A stretch of 18,197 bases of DNA from Burkholderiaceae bacterium (lineage in GTDB: Bacteria; Pseudomonadota; Gammaproteobacteria; Burkholderiales; Burkholderiaceae). Below the pieces are notes generated by a model that was given only the letters and a program-made list of their open reading frames with translations, made no database searches and was not told the DNA's origin. The translations under genes were made by a program, and so were the position numbers. The DNA lies in the NCBI GenBank assembly GCA_947457745.1, contig CANGWT010000014.1:1-18197 (forward strand), read 5' to 3'. Shown in pieces: positions 1-7,119 of this stretch; position 1 is the stretch's first letter, and every line of letters starts with the position of its first letter.

Positions 1-1127
1 GCAAAGTTACCAGTCACCATCAGGCGTTGAATATGGTGGGCATAACCATACTCCAGGGTTTGGTCTATCGCCTGCTGCATACACTTCATCTTGGTGTTGC
101 CAGTCCAATACCAAGCAGGCAATGCATTCTGATGGTCGTAAAAATTATCCAGCGCCATTTGCGGCATATCCAGGTAGTACATCCCTCGCACAAATTCTCG
201 CCAACCTAAGATTTGACGAATGAACCCCTCTACCGTCGCCAATTCCAAATCGTACTTTTTCCAGGCAACTAAAACGGCATCAATGACTTCCCGGGGATTG
301 AGCAACTTTAAATTCAGTGAACTCGACAGCAATGAGTGCCAACCAAAAGGCGTATCCGTCCACATCGCATCTTCATAAATACCGAATGTTGCTAAGCGGT
401 ACTCAACAAATCCTGCCAGAGCTTGAAGCGCATGTTGACGAGTTACAGGCCACTGAAAGTGCGCCAGTGACCCAGGATGATCGGGGTAGCGCTCCTCCAC
501 TTCAGCCAACACTTTCTTGGTAATAGCGTCAGGTGCAAATAATTCTGGAGGTGGAATTAAGCCTGGACCTTTCTTTGGAAAGGGTTTGCGATTATCTCGA
601 TCAAAGTTCCACTGCCCGCCCTCAGGGTTACCCTCTTGATCAATCAAGATCCCATAGGTTTTACGCATGAGTCTATAAAAGTATTCCAGTCGCAACTCTT
701 TTTTATTCGCAACCCATGCTTTGAATTCTGCATGGGTGCAATAAAAATGGCTATCTTCCCGCATCTCTAAAACAATATTGAGCTCCAAAGCCAAAGCCTC
801 AATCGATTGCTTTAGGCGCCACTCCCCAGGCTCGACGCAAACCAGATGTGTAAATTTCCCGCTGCTAATCTTTTTACTGAGCTCTTCAACAATGGTCTTG
901 GGTGAATGTTGAATATACGTGAGAGTAAAACCCAAATCTTTTAGATGCTCAGCAAAGTGGCGCATTGCCGATAAAAATAAAGCAATCCGCGCTTTGTGAG
1001 ACCAAACATGTTGCGCTTCATTGGCAGACTCAACCATCAGCACTTCATCTGCCTTGGGATTGATGCCTTTTAAGATGGTGCTATCGACATCTAGTTGATC
1101 ACCTAAGATCAGTAAGAGCTTTTTCAA
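1..1127 (-). CDS. FeS-BCP (PhrB/CryB-type) photolyase/cryptochrome-related protein, 3' end outside window
   Basis: Member of the prokaryotic iron-sulfur photolyase group (PhrB of Agrobacterium, CryB of Rhodobacter), which repairs (6-4) photoproducts or senses light using FAD, an antenna lumazine and a [4Fe-4S] cluster. I translated it by hand. It begins LKKLLLILGDQLD and runs in one open frame to the window edge (about 375 residues of an expected 500-520). Near the edge it reads TKMKCMQQAI and then YAHHIQRLMVTGNFA, the signature of this group. Cys349 matches the first Fe-S ligand; the other three cysteines would lie beyond the edge. The start is TTG at 1127, preceded by AAGGA with an 8-base gap; the frame is closed further upstream and no ATG fits. 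It is the last visible gene of a leftward operon, 50 bases after the DUF3833 gene. Subfamily confidence is high. Whether it acts as repair enzyme or photoreceptor cannot be told from the sequence. Confidence 0.9.
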   Translation of the reverse strand, partial: MKKLLLILGDQLDVDSTILKGINPKADEVLMVESANEAQHVWSHKARIALFLSAMRHFAEHLKDLGFTLTYIQHSPKTIVEELSKKISSGKFTHLVCVEPGEWRLKQSIEALALELNIVLEMREDSHFYCTHAEFKAWVANKKELRLEYFYRLMRKTYGILIDQEGNPEGGQWNFDRDNRKPFPKKGPGLIPPPELFAPDAITKKVLAEVEERYPDHPGSLAHFQWPVTRQHALQALAGFVEYRLATFGIYEDAMWTDTPFGWHSLLSSSLNLKLLNPREVIDAVLVAWKKYDLELATVEGFIRQILGWREFVRGMYYLDMPQMALDNFYDHQNALPAWYWTGNTKMKCMQQAIDQTLEYGYAHHIQRLMVTGNF

Positions 1128-1177
1128 GCCGGCGTTCCTTGCCGTGACATAAATAAGAAGATCCGATAGATCATCAA

Positions 1178-1732
1178 TTAGCGTTTATAAAAACTCAAAG
1201 TCACTTCACCCAAGTCAATCCCAAATTTACTCATCTTGGCTTTATTAAGCATGACCTTAGGCGTTACCAAGTACATCCAATCATTAAATTGCACGTGATA
1301 GATTGTGCCGTCTACTGGCAAAGCCAATGTGTAAGCCCAATTGAGAGCATTACCAGCCGATTCGCCCAGTGCATCTCCCACCACATCATCTGCCCTGCCA
1401 ATGTATTTACCAGGCGCAGTTTCAGTCAAAGTCCAGATACGCTTTTGCTTCGTACCATCGGAATATTCAAAGCTTTCGTCGAGGGTGCCCACTTTCTTAC
1501 CATCTACCACCTTCCACTGCGCTACCAACAGTACAGTAAATCGTTTTTTGACCTCACCACTACGATCAGCGAAGATCCCATAAGCATCTATCGTGCCGTT
1601 GAAGTACTCGCTTAAATCGAGATTAGGTTTCTCATTAGCGTACTGCTTTACCGATGGTGATGAGCAGGCAAATAGACCTATGATCATGAAACCCAAGAAC
1701 GTCCATTTTGCAGCGATATAAGTTTTATGCAT
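1178..1732 (-). CDS. DUF3833 family lipoprotein
   Basis: A 184-residue predicted lipoprotein. A hydrophobic stretch (residues 10-22) ends in a lipobox LFAC with Cys23, so it is probably anchored in the envelope. The body matches the DUF3833 pattern: a G-x-x-D-A-x-G segment near residue 50, a basic strand with RFTV, an F-E-Y-S-D-G segment, then W-T-L-T and W-A-Y-T-L-x-L-P-V-D-G in the second half. The biochemical function is unknown. DUF3833 genes are, from memory, often found near photolyases, SDRs and cyclopropane-fatty-acid-synthase-like genes in light-responsive or singlet-oxygen-responsive loci. The ATG directly follows the stop of the upstream gene (TAAATG, 1735-1730), with GGAG eight bases upstream, so the pair is translationally coupled. 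Confidence 0.85.
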   Translation of the reverse strand: MHKTYIAAKWTFLGFMIIGLFACSSPSVKQYANEKPNLDLSEYFNGTIDAYGIFADRSGEVKKRFTVLLVAQWKVVDGKKVGTLDESFEYSDGTKQKRIWTLTETAPGKYIGRADDVVGDALGESAGNALNWAYTLALPVDGTIYHVQFNDWMYLVTPKVMLNKAKMSKFGIDLGEVTLSFYKR

Positions 1733-2281
1733 TTAACATGCTCCTGAAATGAGTTGAGGTGGACAACCTTGCCCTAATAAGTCCGCCCTGAGTTTGGGCG
1801 CGCTCGTTTTTGAATCAAGCCAAATACCAAAAAAAGCTTTTGCAAAATCAGCTCCCTGAATTTGGGATATCTTTTTGCCTTCATAAAAGAAACTGGTTCC
1901 TTGCTTCGGGGTATAGACTGCAGAAATAGTCTGGCCAGGTTCGACATTAGGAAGAATACTTGCTAGCTCCTTCCCCCAAGCTGCTGCCTGAGTATCGGCT
2001 ATGCCTAAATTTTTCATCTCTTGTGCCGTACGGTTAGCGATTGCTTCACCAGAGAAAGCTCTCTGGTATTGCAGTTCAAGAGCAAACTCTTGAGAATCCT
2101 TAGTCGCACCTCGATATAAATTGGCATCGTAAACATGAAACCCCCAAAAGTTCAGTCTACCCAAACCTTGCAGTTGGACTTGACCCATCATGCTTTTGAT
2201 ATGTGGCGGCTCCTTAGCAAGACTCATTGAAGTGAGCGTGCACAGCGCTAAAGTAATAACTAATTTATCAACCAATTTCAT
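1733..2281 (-). CDS. chalcone isomerase-like secreted protein
   Basis: A 182-residue protein with a signal peptide (MKLVDKLVITLALCTLTSMSLA, probable cleavage after SLA). The mature part resembles the bacterial chalcone-isomerase-like family: G-x-G-x-L-N-F-W-G-F-x-V-Y-D-A-x-L-Y just after the signal, a central L-E-L-Q-Y-x-R, and a C-terminal F-F-x-I-W-L-D segment. No enzymatic role is established for this secreted bacterial group, and flavonoid chemistry should not be assumed. I place the start at ATG 2281, not at 2317. AAGGGG lies just upstream inside the end of the DCC gene, and this start gives a clean signal peptide. The DCC stop codon is four bases upstream. It lies between the DCC and DUF3833 genes in one tight operon. 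Confidence 0.85.
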   Translation of the reverse strand: MKLVDKLVITLALCTLTSMSLAKEPPHIKSMMGQVQLQGLGRLNFWGFHVYDANLYRGATKDSQEFALELQYQRAFSGEAIANRTAQEMKNLGIADTQAAAWGKELASILPNVEPGQTISAVYTPKQGTSFFYEGKKISQIQGADFAKAFFGIWLDSKTSAPKLRADLLGQGCPPQLISGAC

Positions 2282-2285
2282 ATCT

Positions 2286-2672
2286 TTACCCCTTTTTATT
2301 GACGAGTCGCAAAGCAAGAGGCCCTAAGAGCGCTGAAATCCTATGGCGATGCTTTGCAAAGAATCGATAAGCCACATTCCAAAATGGCTTGAGTAATGGT
2401 CTAGAGAAAAGCCACGCGAGCTTTGGCAGATCGGCTCGGCGATAGGCTTCTGAAAATACATCCACACCCTCAAGAAGTTCACCATCATCATATTGTGCGC
2501 ACATGGAGGCTAAGGCTTGCTTGCAAGAGATGCCTACGCGTTCAGGCGAATACTGATCAGAATTGATATCAACAAAGCTCAGCAGTCCCGCTTGATTACG
2601 TCCTGAAAGAAATTGAATTTCTGCCTGACATAAAGGGCAAAGACCGTCATAGAACATGGTGAGATTTTTCAT
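2286..2672 (-). CDS. DCC family (DUF393) thiol-disulfide-type protein
   Basis: A 128-residue protein of the DCC/DUF393 family. The N-terminus reads MKNLTMFYDGLCPLCQAEI, with the family hallmark of a thioredoxin-like first strand followed by YDGxCPLC (Cys12, Cys15). The middle has a G-V-D-V-F-S-E-A-Y-R segment, and the tail holds the expected hydrophobic, basic helical stretch (L-L-K-P-F-W-N-V-A-Y-R-F-F). The family is predicted to act in thiol-disulfide exchange, but no substrate is known. There is no clear Shine-Dalgarno sequence before ATG 2672. The upstream stop is only five bases away, so translation probably depends on coupling with the preceding gene. Confidence 0.88.
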   Translation of the reverse strand: MKNLTMFYDGLCPLCQAEIQFLSGRNQAGLLSFVDINSDQYSPERVGISCKQALASMCAQYDDGELLEGVDVFSEAYRRADLPKLAWLFSRPLLKPFWNVAYRFFAKHRHRISALLGPLALRLVNKKG

Positions 2673-2677
2673 GGCGT

Positions 2678-2947
2678 TTATTTTTGTTTGTACTGAGTTG
2701 CACAGTAGGCGCGATTAACCAACTTACTACGCAGAGCGATATGCTTAGTTGATCTGCCGGTGACACGCTTACGCCACAATTCAAACGAGCTACGTTTGAG
2801 ATTTTTTCTCATCAAAGCAATCACATGAGGCTCAGAGTATCCAAAAGTAGTTGCAATAGCCTCAAAAGGAGTGCGATCCTCCCAGGCCATTTCAATTAAC
2901 CTGGAGAGGTCAGCCTCTGAAAGTACTTGGGGTAGGCGAGTCGTCAT
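2678..2947 (-). CDS. TIGR03643/DUF2805 small protein, possible HTH
   Basis: An 89-residue protein matching TIGR03643/DUF2805: L-S-R-L-I-E-M-A-W-E-D-R-T-P-F near residue 14, I-A-x-x-F-G-Y-S-E-P-x-V-I-x-L-M-R at 31-47, then F-E-L-W-R-K-R-V-T-G-R and T-K-H at the end of the core. The segment around residues 27-48 has the rhythm of a helix-turn-helix (helix, G-Y-S turn, second helix rich in Arg/Lys), so it may bind nucleic acid; that is inference. The family has no assigned function. I prefer ATG 2947 over TTG 2950, which immediately precedes it. It is the first gene of the leftward operon that ends with the FeS-type photolyase, and it is divergent from the SDR gene across a gap of about 45-60 bases. 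Confidence 0.85.
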   Translation of the reverse strand: MTTRLPQVLSEADLSRLIEMAWEDRTPFEAIATTFGYSEPHVIALMRKNLKRSSFELWRKRVTGRSTKHIALRSKLVNRAYCATQYKQK

Positions 2948-2959
2948 CAAGCAAGTTTA

Positions 2960-2971
2960 AGACTTATTCAA
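2960..2971. promoter_or_regulatory. shared motif AGACTTATTCAA in divergent intergenic region
   Basis: The gap between the TIGR03643 gene and the SDR gene must hold both promoters. It contains AGACTTATTCAA, nearly the same as AGACTTATCAA at 6150-6160 in the other divergent gap of this locus (one base inserted). I cannot place convincing -35/-10 elements in either. It could be a common operator or a chance match in AT-rich DNA. Confidence 0.25.
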
Positions 2972-3006
2972 TAAACTGGCTGAGACCCTACTCATTGCAA
3001 CTTTTT

Positions 3007-3702
3007 ATGCCGCTTACCCCCACGCCCTTCCGTGCACTCGTGATTGGTTCCTCCGGAACCATCGGCGCCGCTTTTGTGGAGTTACTGGAGAATCATCCCG
3101 CATGCACTGAAGTAGTCGGCATACATCGCTCATCTGCCAGCCCAATTGATTATCAAGATCTCAGTACGATTGAAGAGGCAGCCAAGGCTCTCGCTGGAGA
3201 AGCACCTTTTCAGTTAATAATTAACACCATTGGGATATTGCACTCTGCGGATTGGATGCCAGAGAAAAAACTGGATGACCTCAATGCCCAACAGTTAGCA
3301 ACACTGCTGCAGGTCAATGCAATTGGGCCAGGCCTGACTATGCGGCATTTTTCCAAGCTGCTAGACCCGGCAGGATCTGTCATGGCAACCCTCTCGGCGA
3401 AGGTAGGCAGCATTGAAGACAATCGTCTCGGAGGTTGGTACAGCTACCGAGCCTCTAAGGCAGCGCTTAATATGCTGATTAAGACGACCGCCATTGAACT
3501 AGCACGCACCAAACCCAATATCGTACTCATAGCACTGCATCCTGGAACGGTAAACTCACGCTTATCAAAACCCTTTAAAGGTCAGCAAATTGGTCGACCT
3601 CCCCTCGATGCCGCGCAAGATATGCTTAATGTCTTGCTCTCACTCAGCAGAGAAGATTCAGGAACCTTTATTAGTTACTCAGGAGAACGCTTACCCTGGT
3701 AG
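3007..3702 (+). CDS. SDR family oxidoreductase (C-factor/CsgA-like)
   Basis: A classical short-chain dehydrogenase/reductase, 231 residues from ATG 3007 (235 from TTG 2995). It has the Rossmann glycine motif GSSGTIG near the N-terminus, an N-T-I-G strand-4 motif, a catalytic Ser in M-A-T-L-S-A-K-V-G-S, and the active-site pair Y-R-A-S-K (Y and K four apart). The P-G-T-V-N-S segment binds the nicotinamide end. Its length and the ending with Y-S-G-E-x-L-P-W resemble the C-factor-like SDRs often found beside photolyase genes. The substrate is unknown. Neither start has a good Shine-Dalgarno sequence, so I chose the ATG. It is the first gene of a rightward set and is divergent from the photolyase operon. 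Confidence 0.88.
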   Translation: MPLTPTPFRALVIGSSGTIGAAFVELLENHPACTEVVGIHRSSASPIDYQDLSTIEEAAKALAGEAPFQLIINTIGILHSADWMPEKKLDDLNAQQLATLLQVNAIGPGLTMRHFSKLLDPAGSVMATLSAKVGSIEDNRLGGWYSYRASKAALNMLIKTTAIELARTKPNIVLIALHPGTVNSRLSKPFKGQQIGRPPLDAAQDMLNVLLSLSREDSGTFISYSGERLPW

Positions 3703-3714
3703 GCCATCTATTTT

Positions 3715-4293
3715 ATGAAACTACGTTTATTCTTTTTCTTCATCACCTTTACCTTGCTTTTTACTCAAGAAAAATTGGCTGCAGCGCAGAGTGAGTTAGC
3801 CAACAAGTTAAATGATGGCACGCATGTGCTCTTAATAAGACATGCCGATGCGCCTGGCTATGGAGACCCGAGGAACTATCAAATCGGGCAATGCTCCACT
3901 CAACGCAATCTTGGAGATCTGGGACGAAAACAGGCTAAGAACACTGGTGACTGGCTATCTAGCCAAGGAATTGGGCAGGCAAAGGTTTACAGCAGCCCCT
4001 GGTGTCGCTGTCTTGATACGGCCAGCCTTCTGAATAAAGGGGAAGTAAAAAAAGAGATGGCTTTAGGTTCATTTTTTGATGACATGAGTCAGGCAAAAAA
4101 GCAGACCGACGAGCTTACAAAATTCATTGCGGTAGAACGAAAGCAATTTCCAAATACACCAATCATCATGGTGACACACCACGTCAATATTCAATCTTAT
4201 GTTGGCGTGGTTGTTAACTCAGGTGATATGGTCTTAGTGAAAGTCGATCCTGCCGGAAAGCCTGTAACCTTCAAGTTGTATCCGAGCCCTTAA
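3715..4293 (+). CDS. secreted histidine phosphatase family protein
   Basis: A 192-residue protein with an N-terminal signal peptide (Phe/Leu-rich core, residues 4-17, probable cleavage in the L-A-A-A-Q region). The phosphohistidine motif is LIRHADAPG (Arg42, His43), with Ala replacing the usual Gly of RHG. S-S-P-W-C-R-C (Arg98) supplies the second arginine and V-T-H-H (His155) the second catalytic histidine. N-L-G-D-L-G-R-x-Q-A is the usual helix after the active-site loop. The family includes phosphoglycerate mutase-like and SixA-like phosphatases. A periplasmic phosphomonoesterase role is likely; the substrate is unknown. The start is 12 bases after the SDR stop, so the two are probably co-transcribed. 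Confidence 0.88.
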   Translation: MKLRLFFFFITFTLLFTQEKLAAAQSELANKLNDGTHVLLIRHADAPGYGDPRNYQIGQCSTQRNLGDLGRKQAKNTGDWLSSQGIGQAKVYSSPWCRCLDTASLLNKGEVKKEMALGSFFDDMSQAKKQTDELTKFIAVERKQFPNTPIIMVTHHVNIQSYVGVVVNSGDMVLVKVDPAGKPVTFKLYPSP

Positions 4294-4328
4294 AACCATT
4301 CTATTTTTTCTCAAAGTAAAGAGTCTTT

Positions 4329-4709
4329 ATGCAAGATGCCATCACCTTAAATGTATTGGGCCAACCTTTGGTGCCCTGCTCCTTTGATCCATTGACGGGA
4401 TTTTTTAGAGATGGTTGCTGCAAAACCAATGAACAAGATTTGGGTAGTCACTTGGTATGCGCTATTGTCACAAATGACTTTCTACAGTTCAGCCTCAAAA
4501 GAGGAAATGACCTCATCACGCCACGCCCTGAATATCAGTTCCCGGGCCTCATAGCAGGCGATCAGTGGTGTCTTTGTCTTAACCGTTGGATAGAGGCCTT
4601 AAAAGCTAACTGTGCCCCCACAATTCAACTGGAAAGCACTCACGCCAACGTGTTAGAGAAAGTATCAATGGAGGTCTTGCTGCAATACTCTCAGAGCCAG
4701 AGCCTTTGA
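4329..4709 (+). CDS. DUF2237 family protein
   Basis: A 126-residue protein that matches DUF2237 along its whole length: N-V-L-G-x-P-L-x-P-C (residues 8-17), D-P-x-T-G-F-F-R-D-G-C-C (20-31), V-C-A-I-V-T-x-x-F-L (43-52), G-N-D-L-x-T-P-x-P-E (59-68), F-P-G-L-x-x-G-D-x-W-C-L-C (71-83) and L-E-S-T-H (101-105). The conserved cysteines (17, 30, 31, 44, 81, 83) suggest metal binding or redox chemistry, but no function is established. AAAGAG lies five bases upstream of the ATG. The last 19 bases overlap, on the opposite strand, the end of the DASH cryptochrome gene. It is third in the rightward set after the SDR and phosphatase. Confidence 0.9.
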   Translation: MQDAITLNVLGQPLVPCSFDPLTGFFRDGCCKTNEQDLGSHLVCAIVTNDFLQFSLKRGNDLITPRPEYQFPGLIAGDQWCLCLNRWIEALKANCAPTIQLESTHANVLEKVSMEVLLQYSQSQSL

Positions 4710-5941
4710 TACTCTCCCAGGGGATCGTGATCTTGTTCTTGCTTAGCGATATTGAAACGTCTACCACCACGCGGATCAGTTCCTAGTCCAGCTATATATA
4801 ACCAGTTACCTTGATTGCTATAAACGTCATAGTCAATCAGTTGAGACTCGAACCAAGCAGCACCTACACGCCAATCCCCCTGTAAATCATAGATCCAGTA
4901 ACTAGCAACTATCTGACGCATGCAGTTGGATAAGTAACCCGTTTTAAGCAGCTCTCGCATTCCGGCATCTATCAGCGATTTACCGGTGCTACCAGTGCGC
5001 CAGGACTCAAAGTGCTGGGCGCCGCCTCTCATTCCATGAGCATCACTTAGACCCTTTGCTCGATACAGTTGCGTGCCGTACTTAAAGTGTAGGAAACGGA
5101 AATAATCCCGCCATAGCAGCTCAAACCAAAGCCAGTAGGTGCCGTCATTCGCACCGTGAGTTTGCTCATATGCATCTAATTTAGCAGCAATCGTCCTCGC
5201 AGAAACGCAACCCAAAGCCAAGCCAGGAGAAAACTTACTGGAGTAGTCTTGTCCAATAAGTTGATTGCGAGTTTCTTTATAGGTATCCGGCAAGCGTCTT
5301 GCAAGGTATTGCTTTAAGTGTTTAAGGGCACTGCGCTCGCCACCTAAGAACTTGTGGGTCGAGTTATCCACTTCCTGAGAACTCTGCATCGAGGGTATCT
5401 CTGCAAGCGCTGGCAAAGCAGGAATTTTAGAAGGCGCTATTACTGGTGGCGAAAATTTCAGGCCAGCGTACTCTACTTTTTTTCGAAACTGAGTAAACAT
5501 ATCTGGCATATTTTGAGCAGCAAAGGGTAAGCTCTCTGGCGATAACATACTAGACTGCCAGAACTCCTGAAGTGAAATTCCCCGCTCTCGAATCTGTTGG
5601 CTCTGTCGGATTTCTTCTGGGGCTTCGATGCGCTCACAATACACCGCAGCGGCACACGTGACTTGAGATAATCCCACCAAAACATCTACTGGTTCGCCGC
5701 TATATTCTAATAAATCAGATCCTAATTCACGCAGTTGTACTCTTAGTTCATCTAAGGACTCCCTTAAGAAAGCCTTGCGATGAAACCCCTCTCTCGGGAA
5801 GCCCAGGGCATGACTAACTTGCGCCTGCGCAAGATGAATATAAACAGGTAGCAAATGGTCAGCATGATTGCATGCCTCTAGCAAGGCAGGATTATCTATC
5901 AACCTTAAATCATTTCTGAACCAATAAATCAGCGTCGTCAT
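4691..5941 (-). CDS. DASH-type cryptochrome/photolyase
   Basis: A 416-residue flavoprotein of the cryptochrome/photolyase family. The N-terminal antenna domain starts IYWFRNDLRLIDNPAL. After a linker rich in Pro and Ala (residues about 165-195) comes the FAD domain: Y-K-E-T-R-N-Q-L and S-S-K-F-S-P-G-L-A-L-G near 220-245, W-L-W-F-E-L-L-W-R-D-Y-F-R-F near 270, and the DASH-diagnostic GNWLYIAGLGTDPRGG at 378-393. DASH proteins repair cyclobutane dimers, mainly in single-stranded or looped DNA, and may also signal. It ends directly at R-L-W-L, a little earlier than I expect for the family, and its stop overlaps the convergent DUF2237 gene by 19 bases. Its ATG abuts the DUF2256 stop (TAAATG), indicating coupling. 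Confidence 0.93.
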   Translation of the reverse strand: MTTLIYWFRNDLRLIDNPALLEACNHADHLLPVYIHLAQAQVSHALGFPREGFHRKAFLRESLDELRVQLRELGSDLLEYSGEPVDVLVGLSQVTCAAAVYCERIEAPEEIRQSQQIRERGISLQEFWQSSMLSPESLPFAAQNMPDMFTQFRKKVEYAGLKFSPPVIAPSKIPALPALAEIPSMQSSQEVDNSTHKFLGGERSALKHLKQYLARRLPDTYKETRNQLIGQDYSSKFSPGLALGCVSARTIAAKLDAYEQTHGANDGTYWLWFELLWRDYFRFLHFKYGTQLYRAKGLSDAHGMRGGAQHFESWRTGSTGKSLIDAGMRELLKTGYLSNCMRQIVASYWIYDLQGDWRVGAAWFESQLIDYDVYSNQGNWLYIAGLGTDPRGGRRFNIAKQEQDHDPLGEYQRLWL

Positions 5942-6127
5942 TTACTTCATTCCAAGCGAAGCCGATGTAGATTTATTGGCTCGGCAGATATCAGAGCAAT
6001 ACTTAATGGACTCCCAATTTTTAGCCCAGGATTTACGCCATGTCATTTCCTTGCCACAAGTGACGCATAACTTGCTCGGTAAATAGGATTTATTTCCCTT
6101 GAATCCTGATTTTTCTATCTTGCTCAT
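5942..6127 (-). CDS. DUF2256 zinc-ribbon-like small protein
   Basis: A 61-residue protein matching DUF2256: F-K-G-N-K-x-x-L-P-S-K near residue 9, then C-V-T-C-G, M-T-W-R-K-x-W, and K-Y-C-S-D-I-C-R. Four cysteines in two pairs (Cys21/24 and Cys44/48) make a probable zinc ribbon. The family is, from memory, commonly next to or fused with cryptochrome/photolyase genes; here it is coupled to the DASH gene by a TAAATG junction. The start is uncertain. AGGTGG lies almost directly against ATG 6127, while GTG 6133 has no ribosome site, so a leaderless or short-leader transcript is possible. No function is assigned to the family. Confidence 0.85.
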   Translation of the reverse strand: MSKIEKSGFKGNKSYLPSKLCVTCGKEMTWRKSWAKNWESIKYCSDICRANKSTSASLGMK

Positions 6128-6149
6128 ACCCACCTATTTAAAAACGAAT

Positions 6150-6160
6150 AGACTTATCAA
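6150..6160. promoter_or_regulatory. shared motif AGACTTATCAA in divergent intergenic region
   Basis: This lies in the 54-base gap between the DUF2256-cryptochrome pair and the histone-deacetylase-family gene. It matches the motif at 2960-2971 except for one missing T. The distance from the motif to the rightward TTG codon is similar in the two places (21 and 23 bases). The significance is unproven. Confidence 0.25.
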
Positions 6161-6181
6161 CAAAATCAAAAAGAGAGTGCA

Positions 6182-7084
6182 TTGAAAGCTTTTTACGCAG
6201 ATCACTATGTTTTACCACTTCCAGTCGGACACCGCTTTCCGATGCAGAAGTATGCGCAATTACGTGATCTCGTATCACAACTGGAAGGCATCGAGCTTGA
6301 GAATGCCCCCGCAATTACCGACACTCAAATACTCTACGCTCACGATCCGATTTACCTGATCAAAGTCTTGCAAGGCAAACTCAGCCCACAAGAACAACAA
6401 GAAATTGGCTTTCCTTGGAGTACCCAGATGGTGGAGCGCTCTCGCAGATCTGCAGGGGCAACTCTAGCTGCAGCTCAATATGCTCTGACAGATGGAATAG
6501 CCGCCAATTTAGCCGGGGGAACTCACCACGCCTACCGTAATAAAGGTAGTGGATTCTGCGTCTTTAATGACTCTGCTATTGCCGCTAGAGCACTCCAGAG
6601 GGAAATCAATCCACACCTGAAGGTCGCCATCATCGATTTGGATGTTCATCAGGGTAATGGCACTGCTTCTATTTTAGAAAATGACGCTTCTATATTTACC
6701 CTATCAATACATGGGGAGAATAACTTCCCTTTTATAAAAGAGCGTAGCGATCATGATGTTGGCCTACCAGATGAAACAGGAGATGAAGCCTATTTAGCGA
6801 CTCTTCAACAAAGCCTTGAAATATTAGATACACGCTTTAAGCCCAACTGCATTATTTACTTAGCTGGAGCCGATCCCCATGAAGGTGATCGCTTAGGCAA
6901 GCTCAGCCTGACTCAGGAAGGAATGCGACAGCGAGATGAAGCTGTATTTCAATATGGCTTAGCTCGCCAGATTCCAATTGCCTTTAGCATGGCTGGTGGT
7001 TATGGTAAAGAAATTCAGTCGACTGTGGATATTCATTTTCAGACCATCCAAACTGCACTTCATTTTCAACAGCAGTACGCTTAA
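6182..7084 (+). CDS. histone deacetylase family protein (zinc amidohydrolase)
   Basis: A 300-residue class-I/II-like deacetylase fold protein. The opening MKAFYADHYVLPLPVGHRFP is typical of the bacterial AcuC/HDAC-like group. Catalytic residues are present: tandem His115-His116 in G-G-T-H-H-A-Y, zinc ligands Asp154 and His156 in I-D-L-D-V-H-Q-G-N-G, the third ligand Asp231 in A-G-A-D-P-H, and the active-site tyrosine Tyr274 in A-G-G-Y-G. Possible substrates include acetylated lysines, acetylpolyamines or small acetyl-amides; the sequence alone does not decide. The start is TTG 6182 with AAGAGAG a few bases upstream, and it gives the family-typical N-terminus. It is divergent from the DUF2256-cryptochrome pair and has no co-directional partner. 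Confidence 0.92.
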   Translation: MKAFYADHYVLPLPVGHRFPMQKYAQLRDLVSQLEGIELENAPAITDTQILYAHDPIYLIKVLQGKLSPQEQQEIGFPWSTQMVERSRRSAGATLAAAQYALTDGIAANLAGGTHHAYRNKGSGFCVFNDSAIAARALQREINPHLKVAIIDLDVHQGNGTASILENDASIFTLSIHGENNFPFIKERSDHDVGLPDETGDEAYLATLQQSLEILDTRFKPNCIIYLAGADPHEGDRLGKLSLTQEGMRQRDEAVFQYGLARQIPIAFSMAGGYGKEIQSTVDIHFQTIQTALHFQQQYA

Positions 7085-7119
7085 TTTGTAAGCGAATGAT
7101 ATTGTCGCCCGTTCAGACT

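Noticed and set aside
27..523. Rightward open frames of 60-70 codons at the left edge
   Set aside because: They lie opposite the FeS-type photolyase, whose leftward frame carries clear family motifs; the rightward translations show no family features.
1289..1615. Rightward 108-codon frame
   Set aside because: It is the antisense shadow of the DUF3833 lipoprotein gene, without a ribosome site or recognisable domain.
7085..7119. Bidirectional terminator between the convergent deacetylase and channel genes
   Set aside because: No inverted repeat of useful length is visible in the 35 bases.
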